Assembly (NCBI RefSeq): GCF_030936135.1
Contig: NC_082604.1
Span: 870,501-934,500, forward strand
Direction of reading: 5' to 3'
DNA: 64,000 nt
DNA from: Gavia stellata
Taxonomy: Eukaryota; Chordata; Aves; Gaviiformes; Gaviidae
The position numbers were made by a program, and so were the translations under genes. Of the stretch, positions 44,512-55,142 are shown piece after piece (the stretch's first letter is position 1; every line of letters starts with the position of its first letter). The notes under the pieces were generated by a model. The model made no database searches, had not been told where the DNA came from, and worked only from the letters and a program-made list of their open reading frames with translations.

Positions 44512-47500
44512 TCAGCTCTGCTGGGGGATTTCTCGCCGGATCTTGGAGAGGAGCTGGGACATTGCCGAGCGGCGCATGCCATCCTGGATCCGGTACACCT
44601 GGAACTGAGCGGAGGCAGGTGGGGAGTGAGGGGAGAGGGATCCCCACTCTGCTCGAGCCCCACACCCCAGCATCACCAGCCTCCCGCAGCCTCCACGGCG
44701 GGGTTGGGCAGCGCATACCAGCGGCTGCCAGGGGCCGGAGGGCTCTGGGGGACAAATTCCAGCGCATCCTAAGCTGCCCAGCCCAGGCGGTTTCTGGCGC
44801 TGCCGCGCGCTGGCTCACGAGACCAGGCCAGGGTCTCCGGTCCCCATTACCTGGCTGAGCAGGATGTCAAAGTAGGCTGTGTCCCAGAAGGACCCGTCCT
44901 TGGCGGGGAGTTGCAGGAGGGCTCGGGTGCCAGGGTCTGCCTGCCAGCCGTCAGTGCGTGCAGGGAGGCCAAAATGGAAACGGAGGAAGCGTCGGGGGTC
45001 CTGGGCAAAGCTCTCCACCTTACGGTAGAGGGAGGCCAGGTCTGGGGGCTCTCCTTGGAAGAGGTTCTCCTCCGGGTGCAGGAAGTGGGGCAGGTGCCGA
45101 GTGGCCAGGCAACGGAGGAGGATCACCAAGAGTCTGTAGACAGAGCCCTCCAGGTCCTGCCAGTCCTCTGGGGAGGGGAAGAGCTCCGTGCTCCACAGCA
45201 GCACCATCTGCAGGGAGGGAGAGAAGGGTGTGGGATCGGACACTCCCCACAAAGGCCGTGCCTTCACACCCTGCACGTCACCGCGCAACGACCCGTGGGG
45301 CTGAGCCCTCAACAAGGATATCACATCCTCGGCAAACTAGGGCTGCACAGGGTCTCGGAACTGCTGCTTCGCCTGCTGCAGGCACAGCCGATGCCCCACC
45401 ACCCCTTAGTTTTGAACCTTTGCTTCACTCCCCAAAAAACCCCCATCTCAGCTCTGAGGCAGGTCCCAGCTCCACAGCAGCTCCGAAACAATACGCCCAA
45501 GCTTTCCGCAGGCACGAAGCAATAGTGAAAAACCCTGCTGGTGGTTTCCATCAGCCGCTGGCAAGGCAGGTGAATCCCCAGCAGCTGCCACGACAGCTTC
45601 CTCAGCACTGCGCTGGCAAACAGCCCAGCACCGATGCCTTTTGGCGACACGGCGTAATAGGCAACGCACACAGTGGGCTGGAGCGGAAGATGCTTTTTTG
45701 CAGGACAGATGCATACTATGCCCTTTTAAAAAAAAAATTAAAAAATCAAAGAACGCAACGTAAAGCAAAACCCAGAGGATTTGGATTACTTGGAGCTGGA
45801 GCCGTTCTCTCAGCAGATGACTTTGCCTCTTTCTCCACCCCGGCCCGGAGAGCCGCCACAAGGCAGGGCACGCCTGGATTGTGCCATCAGGTGCTGTCCC
45901 CAGCATGGCCCCTTTCCCGACCAGCGTCACCAGCTGGCGTGGGTCCAGAGTGCAGAAAACAGGTTGGGTGGGGAGAGGAGGGTTTTGTCGGAGGAAACGC
46001 CACCCTCAGCCCTGCACGGGCACCTCCCAGCACGCCGGGGCACAGGACGACCAGCGGCATGGCAGGCATGGCAATACAATCCCCAGCATGGCCCGTGCAG
46101 ACACAGGCAGCCTGTGCCAGGGGATGCCTGGCACATCGGTACAGAGTCCCAGCTCTTAATACGGTGTTTCAGGCTGGAGGTTGCTGGTTCAATCCAGCAA
46201 GTGCCTGCCGTTTGCAAGGAAGAAGGATCAATCCCCTCTAACCATGATTGGTGGCATGCATCCTTTCCGGACACAGCCAGGGGCTGGTATATCCCAAAGC
46301 ACTGCAGGCACTTGAGTTTGTTGCTTGGGATCTTCTTCCAGCAGCGACTCGGCTGTGGCAGGGTTGCAGGGGAGCAGCTCTGCCTGCCCGGAGAGCCACG
46401 GTCCCACCAGCAGAACCCACCTACCTTCAGGTGGTTGAAGGTGAGACCACCTTTCCCACCCTCCTCTCCCCAGTCCTGGCTGCGGAGCTGGTCGAGCAGG
46501 CGAAGGCTGTCCAGACGAGGTCCCTTCAGTGTGTCCACTGCCCGCAGCAGCTTCAGAATGGGGAGGTGAGTGGAGGATCTGGTGAGAGAAAGTGGGATCC
46601 GGTGAGAGGGAGGATGGAGACCCGCATCCTCCCAGCTGGGGAGAGGATACCTGCAGTGACCCGGCACGCGTGGGGATCCCCCCCAGCCACGCATGTGGCC
46701 CCAGGCACGCACCATCCTGGATCCACCTCCCGCACCTGCCTCCGGTGAAGAGGGACCGGGGAGATTTGCAGCATGAGGGGGATGCTGCTGAGTAGCTCCT
46801 GCCTTCCCGGGAGGGACAAGATGGGAGGCAAAGTGGGGTTGTGCTCCCCTACGTGCAGCGGGGAGGGCTGCAGGCTGCCCCGGAGGGGAGGTTGGTTTGG
46901 ACCCCAAGGAGGGGCCGAGCATCCGGCTGGACGACATTGTGCCCAAAATAAGCCTGGACTGGTCCAGCCGGATGCTCGGCCCCTCCTTGGGTCGGGGCAG
47001 CTGTGCTGGCAGGTGAGATGTGTGTCACCCCGGCCCCCCTCCCACCCACAGTGCGCCCTGGGAGGCACCTCATCACTCTGCTGCTGCCCAGATGCCCAGG
47101 CTCGCTCCCGAAGCCTGAGCAGGGATCTGAGAGATCCCACCCTCCATGCAGCTGGGGTTCAGCTCCTGCGAACAATCGGGGGGGGGGGGGGGCTCCTTCA
47201 GTTGCACACCCCCCCCCTTCTTTCCTTGAGCTGCCTGAAATTTGGCTGAGGTTTTTCCCCCAACACAGGGCAGCGGGTTTGGGCATCACGAGGGAGTCAC
47301 TTCACCCCCCTATCAACATGTCCCTCCACTCTCCCATCCCCTTTTTGCCTACACCTGGCAGTGCTGCCGGCCAGGGGGGATCCCCAGGGCACGGTCACCC
47401 CACTATGCACGCAGCCAAGCCGCCTACCTCCAGCAATGGGGAGAGGCAGGGATGAAGTGGGCCTCTTCCATGGCCTTCCGGAGGCTGCCTTCAGGGAAGC

Positions 47501-49239
47501 CCCTGTCGCTCTGCCGCCCCTTGAGCCGGAGCGGCTCCTGCTGCCTCCTCACCACAGGGACGATGTCAAAGCGGACAGTCTTCCAGCCGCCGCGGATCAG
47601 CAGGGAGAGCTCCATAGCATCTTCCTGCAGATTTTCGGCGCTGAGGTCACCTAGATGCAGAGGGTTTGGCCACAGTTAGGACGTTACCGCAGCCGGTCCC
47701 GCAGGCTGAACCGGGTCTGTGCCGCAACGCCCGTAGGCATGTCCCACCCCGCTCGACTCATCCCTTTCCAATGCTGCGGTTTGGCTGCGGTTCCCTGGCG
47801 AAAGCCGTTCTCCAAACCCCGCTGGGGTGGTTTTCGGGAAGGAGCATCACTCCAGTGGGGCTCAGGGCCAGGCCAGCGGGTGTGGGCACAGCAGGAAGCC
47901 CCGAGCGTTCAAATGGAGCCATGCTGCTCAGTGGCTGAACAGTGCCAAGAAAAACAACGTGGTCCAAGAAAAATGGACCAGGAAAGGTCTCAGGTTGTGG
48001 GGGTAGAAGAAGACCAAGGGCTCTGGCTTGGCTGTGGAGGAAGGAAGGAATGGTGGGCTTGCTGGGGCTGGGTTAAGAGACTTTCAGACCCGCTGGTCCC
48101 CTCACATCACCTTTCCATCAGGGCTGAGGTTTACTTTAAGAAGAACCTTTGGAGATGGAAATGCATGAAGAAGCTGATGGGACCCCTACGGGCATTCCCA
48201 GGGTCTCTTCCCCACCATGTCCTTCCTGGGGACGCTGGTCCCAGCTGGGGCCCATGTGTGCGCAGGGTCAGACCCATGCCCCAAGGTTCTGGTCCAGCCC
48301 TGATGCGCTTCCAGCTCGCCCTCCACACAGCCTCCTCCAGGGAGCAGGAGGCACTCGGAGGCCAGGAGAGATGGGGGGAATGCAGTTAGGGTGAGCCAAG
48401 CACAGCAAGTCCCTGAGCAAACCCTCCCTGGGGACTAACGGCAGGGGTGGGTGAACACTGCATGGAGCCATCACCCACCAACAAGGGTGCCATCAGCCCA
48501 GGTTAAAGATGCTTAAGGACGACTCTGCTGCCGTGGGATGGCAGGGAGTAATTTGCATCTCCCCTTCCTTAGCTGAGGGCAAAGCCTGTCCCAGCGCACG
48601 GCAGGGCGCTCGCTCGCTTGTGCAGGCTTTGGGCGGGCCACGCACCCGGGGACTTACGCCCCAGCCCGTTTGTGCGGGGACCATCGCCGAGCTGGGCTCC
48701 CCAGCTGTGCTGGAGGCAGCTCCTGGCTCAGGAAGCGTCCCACCGGCATACGCACCTGGCTGAAGCAGAAAGAGGCGTTGGCAGCGCACGATGGCCGAAA
48801 CAAGTTGCTCTTTCAGGTGCTGGAGGACTTTGCCCGGAACCAGACACCTCGCACTACCTCCCCGCTCCATCACACCCATGGTGCTGGTCCAGTCCTCCAA
48901 GTCAGTCCCTGGAGAGGGCATTTCCAGATAGCAGATGCCCAGCCCCGAACAGTGCCCGGCTGGGGTGTCCCTGGGCTGGCATGCCAGCACCCGCAGGGCA
49001 TCGCCATCGATCCGCAGGGGGACCTCCACAGTGACAGCATCCTCCGAGGCGCAGAGAGCGAACTCGAAGGCTTCCAGGTTCCTGGCGTAGTCCACGAGGA
49101 AGCGGGGCTCTTTGGCGTGGACACCCTCCAGCAGGGTCAGCAGGATGTCCTCGGCCCGCTGGAAATGCTCTAGCCGCTGCCTCTCGCGGGACACAATCAC
49201 CCCAAGGTAGCTGTGCCAGCGTGAAGCGCTGGCTGCCAT
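44512..49239 (-). CDS. MAB21L4: MAB21L4 (C2orf54), MAB21-like protein, complete, 5 coding exons
   Basis: Coding exons: 48,756-49,239; 47,428-47,650; 46,425-46,578; 44,851-45,207; 44,512-44,598. Sum 1,305 nt, 434 residues (human 447). The start MAASASRWHSYLGVIVSRE lines up with human MAVQ-xx-W-x-HYL-xx-I-xSRE. Further matches are QRAEDILLTLLEGVHA, EAFEFALCASEDAVTVEVPL, the WKTVRFDIVPVVRR core, RLDSLRLLDQL, VYRLLVILLRCLATRHLPHF and LLQLPA, with a short tail exon starting VYRIQDGMRRSAM. It belongs to the MAB21 nucleotidyltransferase-fold family; I see no intact catalytic acidic pair I would vouch for. In mammals it is linked to squamous epithelial differentiation. It converges with AGXT: stop codons are 660 bp apart. 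Confidence 0.95.
46903..46991. repeat. Perfect 30-bp inverted repeat with 29-nt loop
   Basis: Arms 46,903-46,932 and 46,962-46,991 are exact reverse complements over 30 bp (arm 1 starts CCCAAGGAGGGG and ends GGCTGGAC). One bulged C extends the pairing three more base pairs. The loop is 46,933-46,961. It lies in a MAB21L4 intron between exons 47,428-47,650 and 46,425-46,578, so it would fold in the pre-mRNA. Confidence 0.9.
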
Positions 49240-49279
49240 GGCAGCTCCACCACTGTCCCGAGCCTGCTCCAAGCAGGAG

Positions 49280-49288
49280 TAAAAATAC
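49280..49288 (-). promoter_or_regulatory. MAB21L4: TATA-like element upstream of MAB21L4
   Basis: On the minus strand TATTTTTAC lies about 45 bp upstream of the chosen ATG, in otherwise GC-rich sequence without a CpG island. This would fit a tissue-restricted, TATA-driven promoter with a very short 5' UTR. Position and composition only. Confidence 0.3.
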
Positions 49289-49749
49289 GTGGGCAGGGAG
49301 GGCAGGGCTGGGAGCCGGCGCGGGACGGGCGGAGGGAAGCCACAGATGGGCGTTGACAAGCACCACTGCTGGGTGAGCGCCAGGGAGAGCTGCCTGGAGC
49401 ACTGTGTCCCCCCGGGGCAGACCCAGGGAGGGGGAGTGAGTCACACCGCGGGTCCCTGGCAGTCCAAGCAGGATGACAAGGGATGCTCAGCTGGCGGGTT
49501 GCGCCAGGACGCTGCTGTGGTCTCCCACGCCTCTCCCGGCAGCGGGGCTGCATGCCGGTAGCATCCCCTCACAGCCAGTGCCAGATGAAGGTGAACCACC
49601 GCCCTCCCGCCCTGGCCCAGCCTGGGGCTGCCAGGGCAGGTCTGCTCTGAACTTGTGTTGCGCCCACAGGAGCTGGGAACAGGCTCATGCTGGAGCCGGG
49701 CCACGCTGCGGTGGCTGCGGGAGGGCTGCAGGACCCCACGTTCGCCACG

Positions 49750-50423
49750 CAGGTGCTTGGTGCAGCCCTGCAGGCCCAGCCCTGGGCCCAGCCCTGTGGC
49801 CCCACCAGGCTCAGGCTCAAGCTCAGGCTCAAGCTTGCCAAATGTGGGCAGTCCCCGGCGCCCCTTGGCTGGGCAAAGCCCACTGGGCCCAGCGCTGCAC
49901 CTGGCCCACAGCTCACTCAGGCCCAGGCTCAGGCTCAGGCTCAGGCCCAGGCCCAGGCCCAGGCCCAGGCCCTGGCCCAGGCCCGCCCACTGTAGGCAGC
50001 CCCCAGCACCCCTCAGCCAGGCAAAGCCCACTGGGCCCAGCACTGTACCTGGCCCACAGCTTGCTCAGGCCCAGGCCCAGGCTCAGGCCCAGGCTCAGGC
50101 TCAGGCCCCGGCCCAGGCCCGCCCACTGTGGATTGCCCCCAGCGCCCCTTGGCCGGGCAAAGCCCACTGGGCCCAGCGCTGCACCCAGCCCACAGCTCGC
50201 TCAGGTCCGGGCCCAGGCCCAGGTCCGGGCCCAGGCTCAGGCTCAGGCTCAGGCCCGGGCTCAGGCTCAGGCTCAGGCTCAGGCCCAGGCCCAGGCCCAG
50301 GCTCAGGCTCAGGCTCAGGCCCAGGCCCAGGCCCAGGCCCAGGCCCAGGCCCAGGCCCAGGCCCGGGCTCGGGCCCGGGCCCGGGCTCGGGCTCGGGCCC
50401 GGGCCCGGGCTCAGGCTCAGGCC

Positions 50424-50458
<35 letters not shown>

Positions 50459-50740
50459 CCAGGCCCAGGCTCAGGCCCAGGCCCAGGCCCAGGCCCAGGC
50501 CCAGGCTCAGGCCCAGGCTCAGGCTCAGGCCCAGGCCCAGGCCCAGGCCCAGGCCTGCCCACTGTGGGCAGCCCCCACCACCCCTCCGCCGGGCAAAGCC
50601 CCCTGGGCCCAGCCCTGCACCCGACCCACTGCTCGCCCAGGCCCAGGCCCAGGCCCAGGCCCCGGCCCACCCACCGCGGGCAGCCCCCGGAGCCCCTCAG
50701 CCTGGCAGATCCCTCGGGCCCGGCCCGGTTCCACGCGTGG
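49750..50740. repeat. Compound minisatellite: CAGGCY hexamer arrays alternating with an ~85-bp unit
   Basis: Five diverged copies of an 85-bp unit (recognised by CCCACTG..GGCAGCCCCC and GGGCAAAGCCCACTGGGC) begin near 49,840, 49,985, 50,117, 50,556 and 50,668. They are separated by arrays of CAGGCC/CAGGCT/CGGGCY hexamers: 49,921-49,983, 50,065-50,115, about 350 bp at 50,203-50,555, and 50,637-50,665. The hexamers contain no stop in several frames, which produces long artefactual open frames. The minus-strand unit is GGCCTG/AGCCTG. Confidence 0.9.
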
Positions 50741-50759
50741 GCCCGCCCCTCCCCGCAGG

Positions 50760-51200
50760 TAGGCCCCGCTCCGCCCCGCCGGTAAGCCCCGCCCCTCCCT
50801 GCCCATAGTCCCCCGCCCCTCCCCGCCCATAGGCCCCGCCTCGCCGGTAGGCCCCGCCCTCACCCCAGCAACACCGCCCCCGCCACGCCCGAAGCGGCGG
50901 CGGCTGCGGTCGCCATGGTGACGGCGCGTCCCGGCGGGGCGGTTGCCTGGCGACGGCTCCGGGCCGCGGGGCAGCCTCACCACGGGGGACCACGCAAACC
51001 GGCGCTTTCGGCCCCAAAACCGTCGGGCAGCGGGTGGGAGCGGGCCGTGGCGCCGGAGGTGACGGCCCTCGGCCCGAGCGGACGCTGCTGGGGCAAGGGC
51101 GGGGGGTTGGGTTCGGGCTTCGAGCTGAGCCGGGTCTTGGTCACCTCCCGAGAGCTGCCTGGGCCGGGCTTAGCCCCCCGGCTGCCCTCAGTCAGGCCGG
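50760..51200 (+). promoter_or_regulatory. Orphan CpG-island promoter with GC boxes
   Basis: Repeated GC boxes (CCCCGCCCCTCC type) at 50,765-50,880 lead into a CpG-dense block with two X-boxes (next entry). No annotated gene of the window starts here: MAB21L4 starts 1.7 kb to the left on the other strand and SNED1 starts 12 kb to the right. In mammals CROCC2 starts in this interval on this strand, so this may be its promoter or what remains of it. Confidence 0.55.
50909..50954. promoter_or_regulatory. Two RFX X-box motifs in the orphan CpG island
   Basis: GTCGCC-AT-GGTGAC at 50,909-50,922 is a near-perfect palindrome of the RFX site. GTTGCC-T-GGCGAC at 50,942-50,954 is a second one with a one-base spacer. 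X-boxes in a CpG island just upstream of a start site are the hallmark of ciliary genes. Confidence 0.6.
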
Positions 51201-51713
51201 CGCCGGCCACAACCGGGCCGAGACGGGCTCTTGTTCCCGCACAGCCTTTCTGGCTGGACCCTCGTACCTGCCCTCAGCCCTCCAGCATCTCCCACAAATC
51301 CTGGAGAGGGAGGGGTGCATGCCGTGCCCTCCCCGGGGCGGGTTCCCCAGTTTCACGGGCCCTGAGCCAGCGCTCTCAATACTTACAGCCCACAGATGGA
51401 AGGCAGGGCTCTCCCAGCAGGACAGCACGGTTCAGTAATCCCAAGCTTTCCTGCAAACCGTTCCTGCCCTTGGTCAGAGCAGGGAAGGGAGTGGGAGAGG
51501 CTCCGTGGCAGCGGGAACCTGTGTGGGAAGGAGGTCGCGGCCGAGACTGGGAGCCTGGGACCACTTCTGGGGCGGGGAGAGAGAGCCATGGGCTTCAGGG
51601 CCAGTCCTCCCGCCTCCTGTGGCTCAGGCTCTTTACGGCCCTTTTATATAGCCCAGATGAGGTTTCTGGATCTCCCTGGGGTTGATTCCAGTTCGTCCTC
51701 GTGCCTCCTTCAG

Positions 51714-51880
51714 GCCCAGGTGGCTGAGGAGCCACTCTCCACGCAGGGGTCTGTCCCTCATGGCCGTCTGTCCTTCCGCCAGCTGAGCTCCGGGGAGCCC
51801 ACGCTGCCTTCCAAGAGGGAGCAGGGCCAGAGCTTCAACCTGCGGAGCATCCTTGGGTGCCTGCAGTACGAGCCGTGGAG
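51714..51880 (+). CDS. Orphan exon-like segment of unknown gene
   Basis: A 167-nt open segment with a strong acceptor (gtgcctccttcag) and a consensus donor (gtgagc), 0.8 kb downstream of the X-box promoter on the same strand. In phase 0 it reads AQVAEEPLSTQGSVPHGRLS and ends SFNLRSILGCLQYEPWR, leaving phase 2. I do not recognise the protein. The splice signals and the uninterrupted frame are better than chance, but a single 167-nt segment could be fortuitous. It could be an early exon of whatever ciliary gene uses the promoter. Confidence 0.35.
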
Positions 51881-52380
51881 GTGAGCAGGAGCCTGCACCA
51901 GGCTCCTCATCGCCTGGAGGCTGGGGATGCCCAGGGTTGGGGAGCCCCAGCCATATTTTAAACCCCTGACAGCAGGTGACAGGCTCTGTGTCTCCTTACC
52001 TGAGCCCTGCACCCCCAGTTTCACCCCACCTGAGCAGGGGGCCCTCAGTCCCCCACATCAACCATTGTCCCGGCCAAGGCTGCACATGCAGCTTGGTCTT
52101 GCCCTCCTCCATCACACGGGGAGGACGAGCCGGCTGGCGTCCCGGAGAGGAGCCGAAAGTGGCAGGACTCCTGCTGCCGAAGCAGGGCTCCTGGGGGCTT
52201 CACGCTCCCTGTCAGAGGGGTCCGGGCTCATCCTGGAGGATGCTGAGGCCAAGCCAGGCAGGAAAGACAACACTCCAGGCCCCAATGCAAGGAAAAGAGG
52301 GCAGAGAGCCACAGGCCACTGCTTTCCCAGGGTGGTGGGGCACAGTTCACTGCTGGCGGGGTCGCTGTGCGCCCTAGGAG
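51881..52380. other. Unassigned 500 bp between orphan exon and CR1
   Basis: Unique moderately GC-rich sequence. Open frames are short and show no protein motif. Nothing further is visible. Confidence 0.4.
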
Positions 52381-52381
52381 C

Positions 52382-54199
52382 ATCACAGAATCACTAAGGT
52401 TGGAAAAGACCTGTAAGATCATCAAATCCAACCATCACCCCAACACCACCATGCCCACTAAACCATGTCCCGCAGTGCCTCGTCCACACGTTCCCTGAAC
52501 ACCTCCAGTGATGGTGACTCCACCACCTCCCTGGGCAGCCTCTTCCAGTGTTTCACCACTCTCTCAGGAAAGACATTTTTCCTAATATCCAGCCTGAACC
52601 TCCCCTGGTGCAACTTGAAGCCATTTCCTCTTGTCCTGTCACTCGTCACTTGGGAGAAGAGACCAACACCCACCTCACCACAACCCCCTTTCAGGTAGTT
52701 TTAGAGAGCGATGAGGTCTCCCCTCAGCCTCTTCTTCTCCAGACTGAACAACCCCAGCTCCCTCAGCCACTCATCATCAGACTTGTGCTCCAGACCCCTC
52801 ACCAGCTCCGTCGCCCTTCTCTGGACACACTCCAGCACCTCAATGTCCTTCTTGGAGTGAGGGGCCCAAAACTGAACACAGCATTCGAGGTGCGGCCTCA
52901 CCAGCGCCGAGTACAGGGGCACGATCACCTCCCTGCTCCTGATGGCCACACCATTTCTGATACAGGCCAGGATGGCGTTGGCCTTCTTGGCCACCTGGGC
53001 ACACTGCTGGCTCATCTTCAGCCGGCTGTCAACCAACACCCCCAGGTCCTTTTCCGCCGGGCAGCTTTCCAGCCACTCGTCCCCAAGCCTGTAGCGTTGC
53101 ATGGGGTTGTTGTGACCCAAGTGCAGGACCCGGCACTTGGCCTTGTTGAACCTCATACAATTGGCCTCGGCCCATCTATCCAGCCTGTCCAGATCCCTCT
53201 GCAGAGCTTTCCGACCCTCAAGCAGATCAACACTCCCACCCAACTTGGTGTCATCTGCAAACTTGCTGAGGGTGCACTCAATCCCCTCATCCAGATCATC
53301 AATAAATATATTAAACAAGACCGGCCCCAAAACTGATCCCTGTAGTTCTCCGCTTGTGACCGGCCGCCAACTGGATTTCGCTCCATCCACCACAACTCTC
53401 TGGGCTCGGCCGTCCAGCCAGTTTTTTACCCAGCGAAGAGTGCGCCTGTCTAAGCCACGAGTCGCCAGCTTCTCCAGGAGAATACTGTGGGAGACAGTGT
53501 CGAAGGCTTTACTAAAGTCCAGGTAGACAACGTCGACAGCCTTTCCCTCATCCACTAGACAGGTCACCTGGTCATAGAAGGAGATCAGGTTGGTCAAGCA
53601 GGACCTGCTTTTCATGAACCCGTGCTGGCTGGGCCTGATCCCTTGGTTGTCCTGCACGTGCCCTGTGAGCACCCTCATGATGAACCTCTCCATAATCTTC
53701 CCCAGCACCGAGGTCAGGCTGACAGGCCTGTAGTTCCCCGGATCCTCCTTCCGGCCCTTCTTGTAGATGGGTGTCACATTGGCAAGCCTCCAGTCATCCG
53801 GGACCTCCCCTGTTAACCAGGACTGTTGATAAATGATGGAGAGCGGCTTGGCAAGCTCCTCCGCCGGCTCCCTCAGCACCCTTGGGTGGATGCCATCAGG
53901 CCCCATAGACTTGGGAGGGTCCAGGTGGTATAGCAGGTCGTTAACTGCTTCCTCCTGGATCACGGGGAGTTTATTTTGCTCTCCATCCTTGTCTTCCAGC
54001 TCAGGGGACTGAATACCCTGAGGATATCTGGTGTGGCTATTAAAGACTGAGGCAAAGAAGGCATGAAGTACCTCAGCCTTTTCCTGATCCTTCATGACGA
54101 TGTTCCCCCCCGCATCCAGTAAAGGATGGAGATTCTCCTTGGCTCTCCTTTTGTTGTTAATGTATTTATAGAAGCATTTTTTGTTATCCCTTATGACCG
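52382..54199 (-). mobile_element. CR1 LINE, 5'-truncated, with an almost intact reverse-transcriptase frame
   Basis: Minus-strand copy of a chicken-repeat-1 non-LTR retrotransposon. It reads from [19 protein letters not shown] through the RT core to the 3' end. RT motifs: [32 protein letters not shown], catalytic motif [31 protein letters not shown] and catalytic motif C FADDTK. The frame has one interruption, TAA at 52,701-52,703 in ...DLIAL-stop-NYLKGG. It then continues in the same frame through [17 protein letters not shown] to the normal stop region. The 3' terminus TTAGTGATTCTGTGATG at 52,382-52,398 is the usual CR1 end with one ATTCTGTG unit. The endonuclease and 5' end are missing, so this is a dead copy but relatively young. 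Confidence 0.93.
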
Positions 54200-54210
54200 T
54201 AAGGGATAAC
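54183..54210. repeat. 11-bp perfect inverted repeat at the CR1 5' truncation point
   Basis: GTTATCCCTTA (54,183-54,193) and TAAGGGATAAC (54,200-54,210) pair exactly around the 6-nt loop TGACCG. The left arm still encodes CR1 residues (RDN), and the right arm is already flank, so the palindrome spans the insertion boundary. Confidence 0.75.
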
Positions 54211-54555
54211 ATCACTTTGTTACAGATGGAGTCCCTGCTGTGGCAGCGGCCAGGACAGTCCTTCAGGCAGCCCTTGGCTGGGATGCTGGAGGAGGCCATG
54301 GGGGTCCCTCCAGTCCCTCCGGGCAGCTTGGTGCTGGTAGGGGAGCCGTGCCCTCCTTGGCGCAGTGCTGGCTGACCCTGCAGGGTCACCCTGGTGTCCA
54401 TCACTGCCACAGCTCTGGCGCCAGAAGGAGTGAGCGCGATGTGACCCCCCACCAGCTCCTCACCACCTTTGTCACCTGCGCTTCGCAGACCTCCGGGTGC
54501 CACCGTTGAGAGGTGGGTGTTGCAAAATGCTGCCCTCTGCCCATTCCCACAGGCC
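54211..54555. other. Unassigned 345 bp left of the polypyrimidine tract
   Basis: Unique GC-rich sequence. Short open frames exist on both strands; I recognise no domain. It was probably contiguous with the orphan-exon region before the CR1 inserted. Confidence 0.4.
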
Positions 54556-55128
54556 GGGCCCTTCCCCTTTCCCCTTTCCCCTTCCTCTTTTCCCCTTACC
54601 CCATCCTCCTTACCCTCCTCTTTCCTCCTTCCCCTTCTCTTTCCTCCTTCCCCTTCCTCCTTCTCCTTTGCCTTCTCCTTCCTCCCCTTTTCCCTTTCTC
54701 CTTCCTCCTTCCTCTTTTCCTCTTTCCCCTTCCTCCTTCCCCTTCTCTTTCCTCCTTCCCCTTTCCTCCTTACTCTTCTCTTTCCTCCTTCCCCTTCCTC
54801 CTTCCCCTTCCTCTTTCCCCTTTCTTTTTCCCTTTCCTCCTTCCCCTTCCCCTTTTCCCTTTCTCCTTTCCCCTCTCCCCTTTCCTTTCTCCTTTCCCTT
54901 TCCCTTTCTCCTTTCTCCTTTCCCCTTCATCCTTCCTCTTCCCCTTCCTCCTTCCTCTTTCCCCCTTCCCCTTCCTTCTTCACCCTTCCCCTTTCTCCTT
55001 TCCCATTCCCCATTCCCCATTCCCCATTCCCCATTCCCTCTCCCTTTCCCTTTCCCTTTCCCTCTCCCTTTCCCTTTCCCTTTCCCTTTCCCTTTCCCCC
55101 ATCCTCTTCCTCCTTCCCCTTCCTCCTC
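54556..55128. repeat. 570-bp polypyrimidine tract (CCCCTT/CCCTTT-type simple repeat)
   Basis: The plus strand is almost purely C and T, with shifting units such as TTCCCC, CCTCCTT and, at 55,008-55,100, regular CCCTTTCC and CCCCATT. Only a handful of purines interrupt it. It encodes spurious Pro/Phe/Ser frames on one strand and Gly/Lys/Glu frames on the other. Such mirror-like homopurine-homopyrimidine tracts can adopt triplex DNA. Confidence 0.92.
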
Positions 55129-55142
55129 CTCTCTCCTGCAAG

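Noticed and set aside
49473-50808. Open frames of 189-429 codons over the hexamer array (Ala-Gln, Gly-Pro, Arg-Pro and Pro-Glu repeats on both strands)
   Set aside because: They arise because a stop-free hexamer repeat is open in several frames at once; there is no unique sequence, start context or domain.
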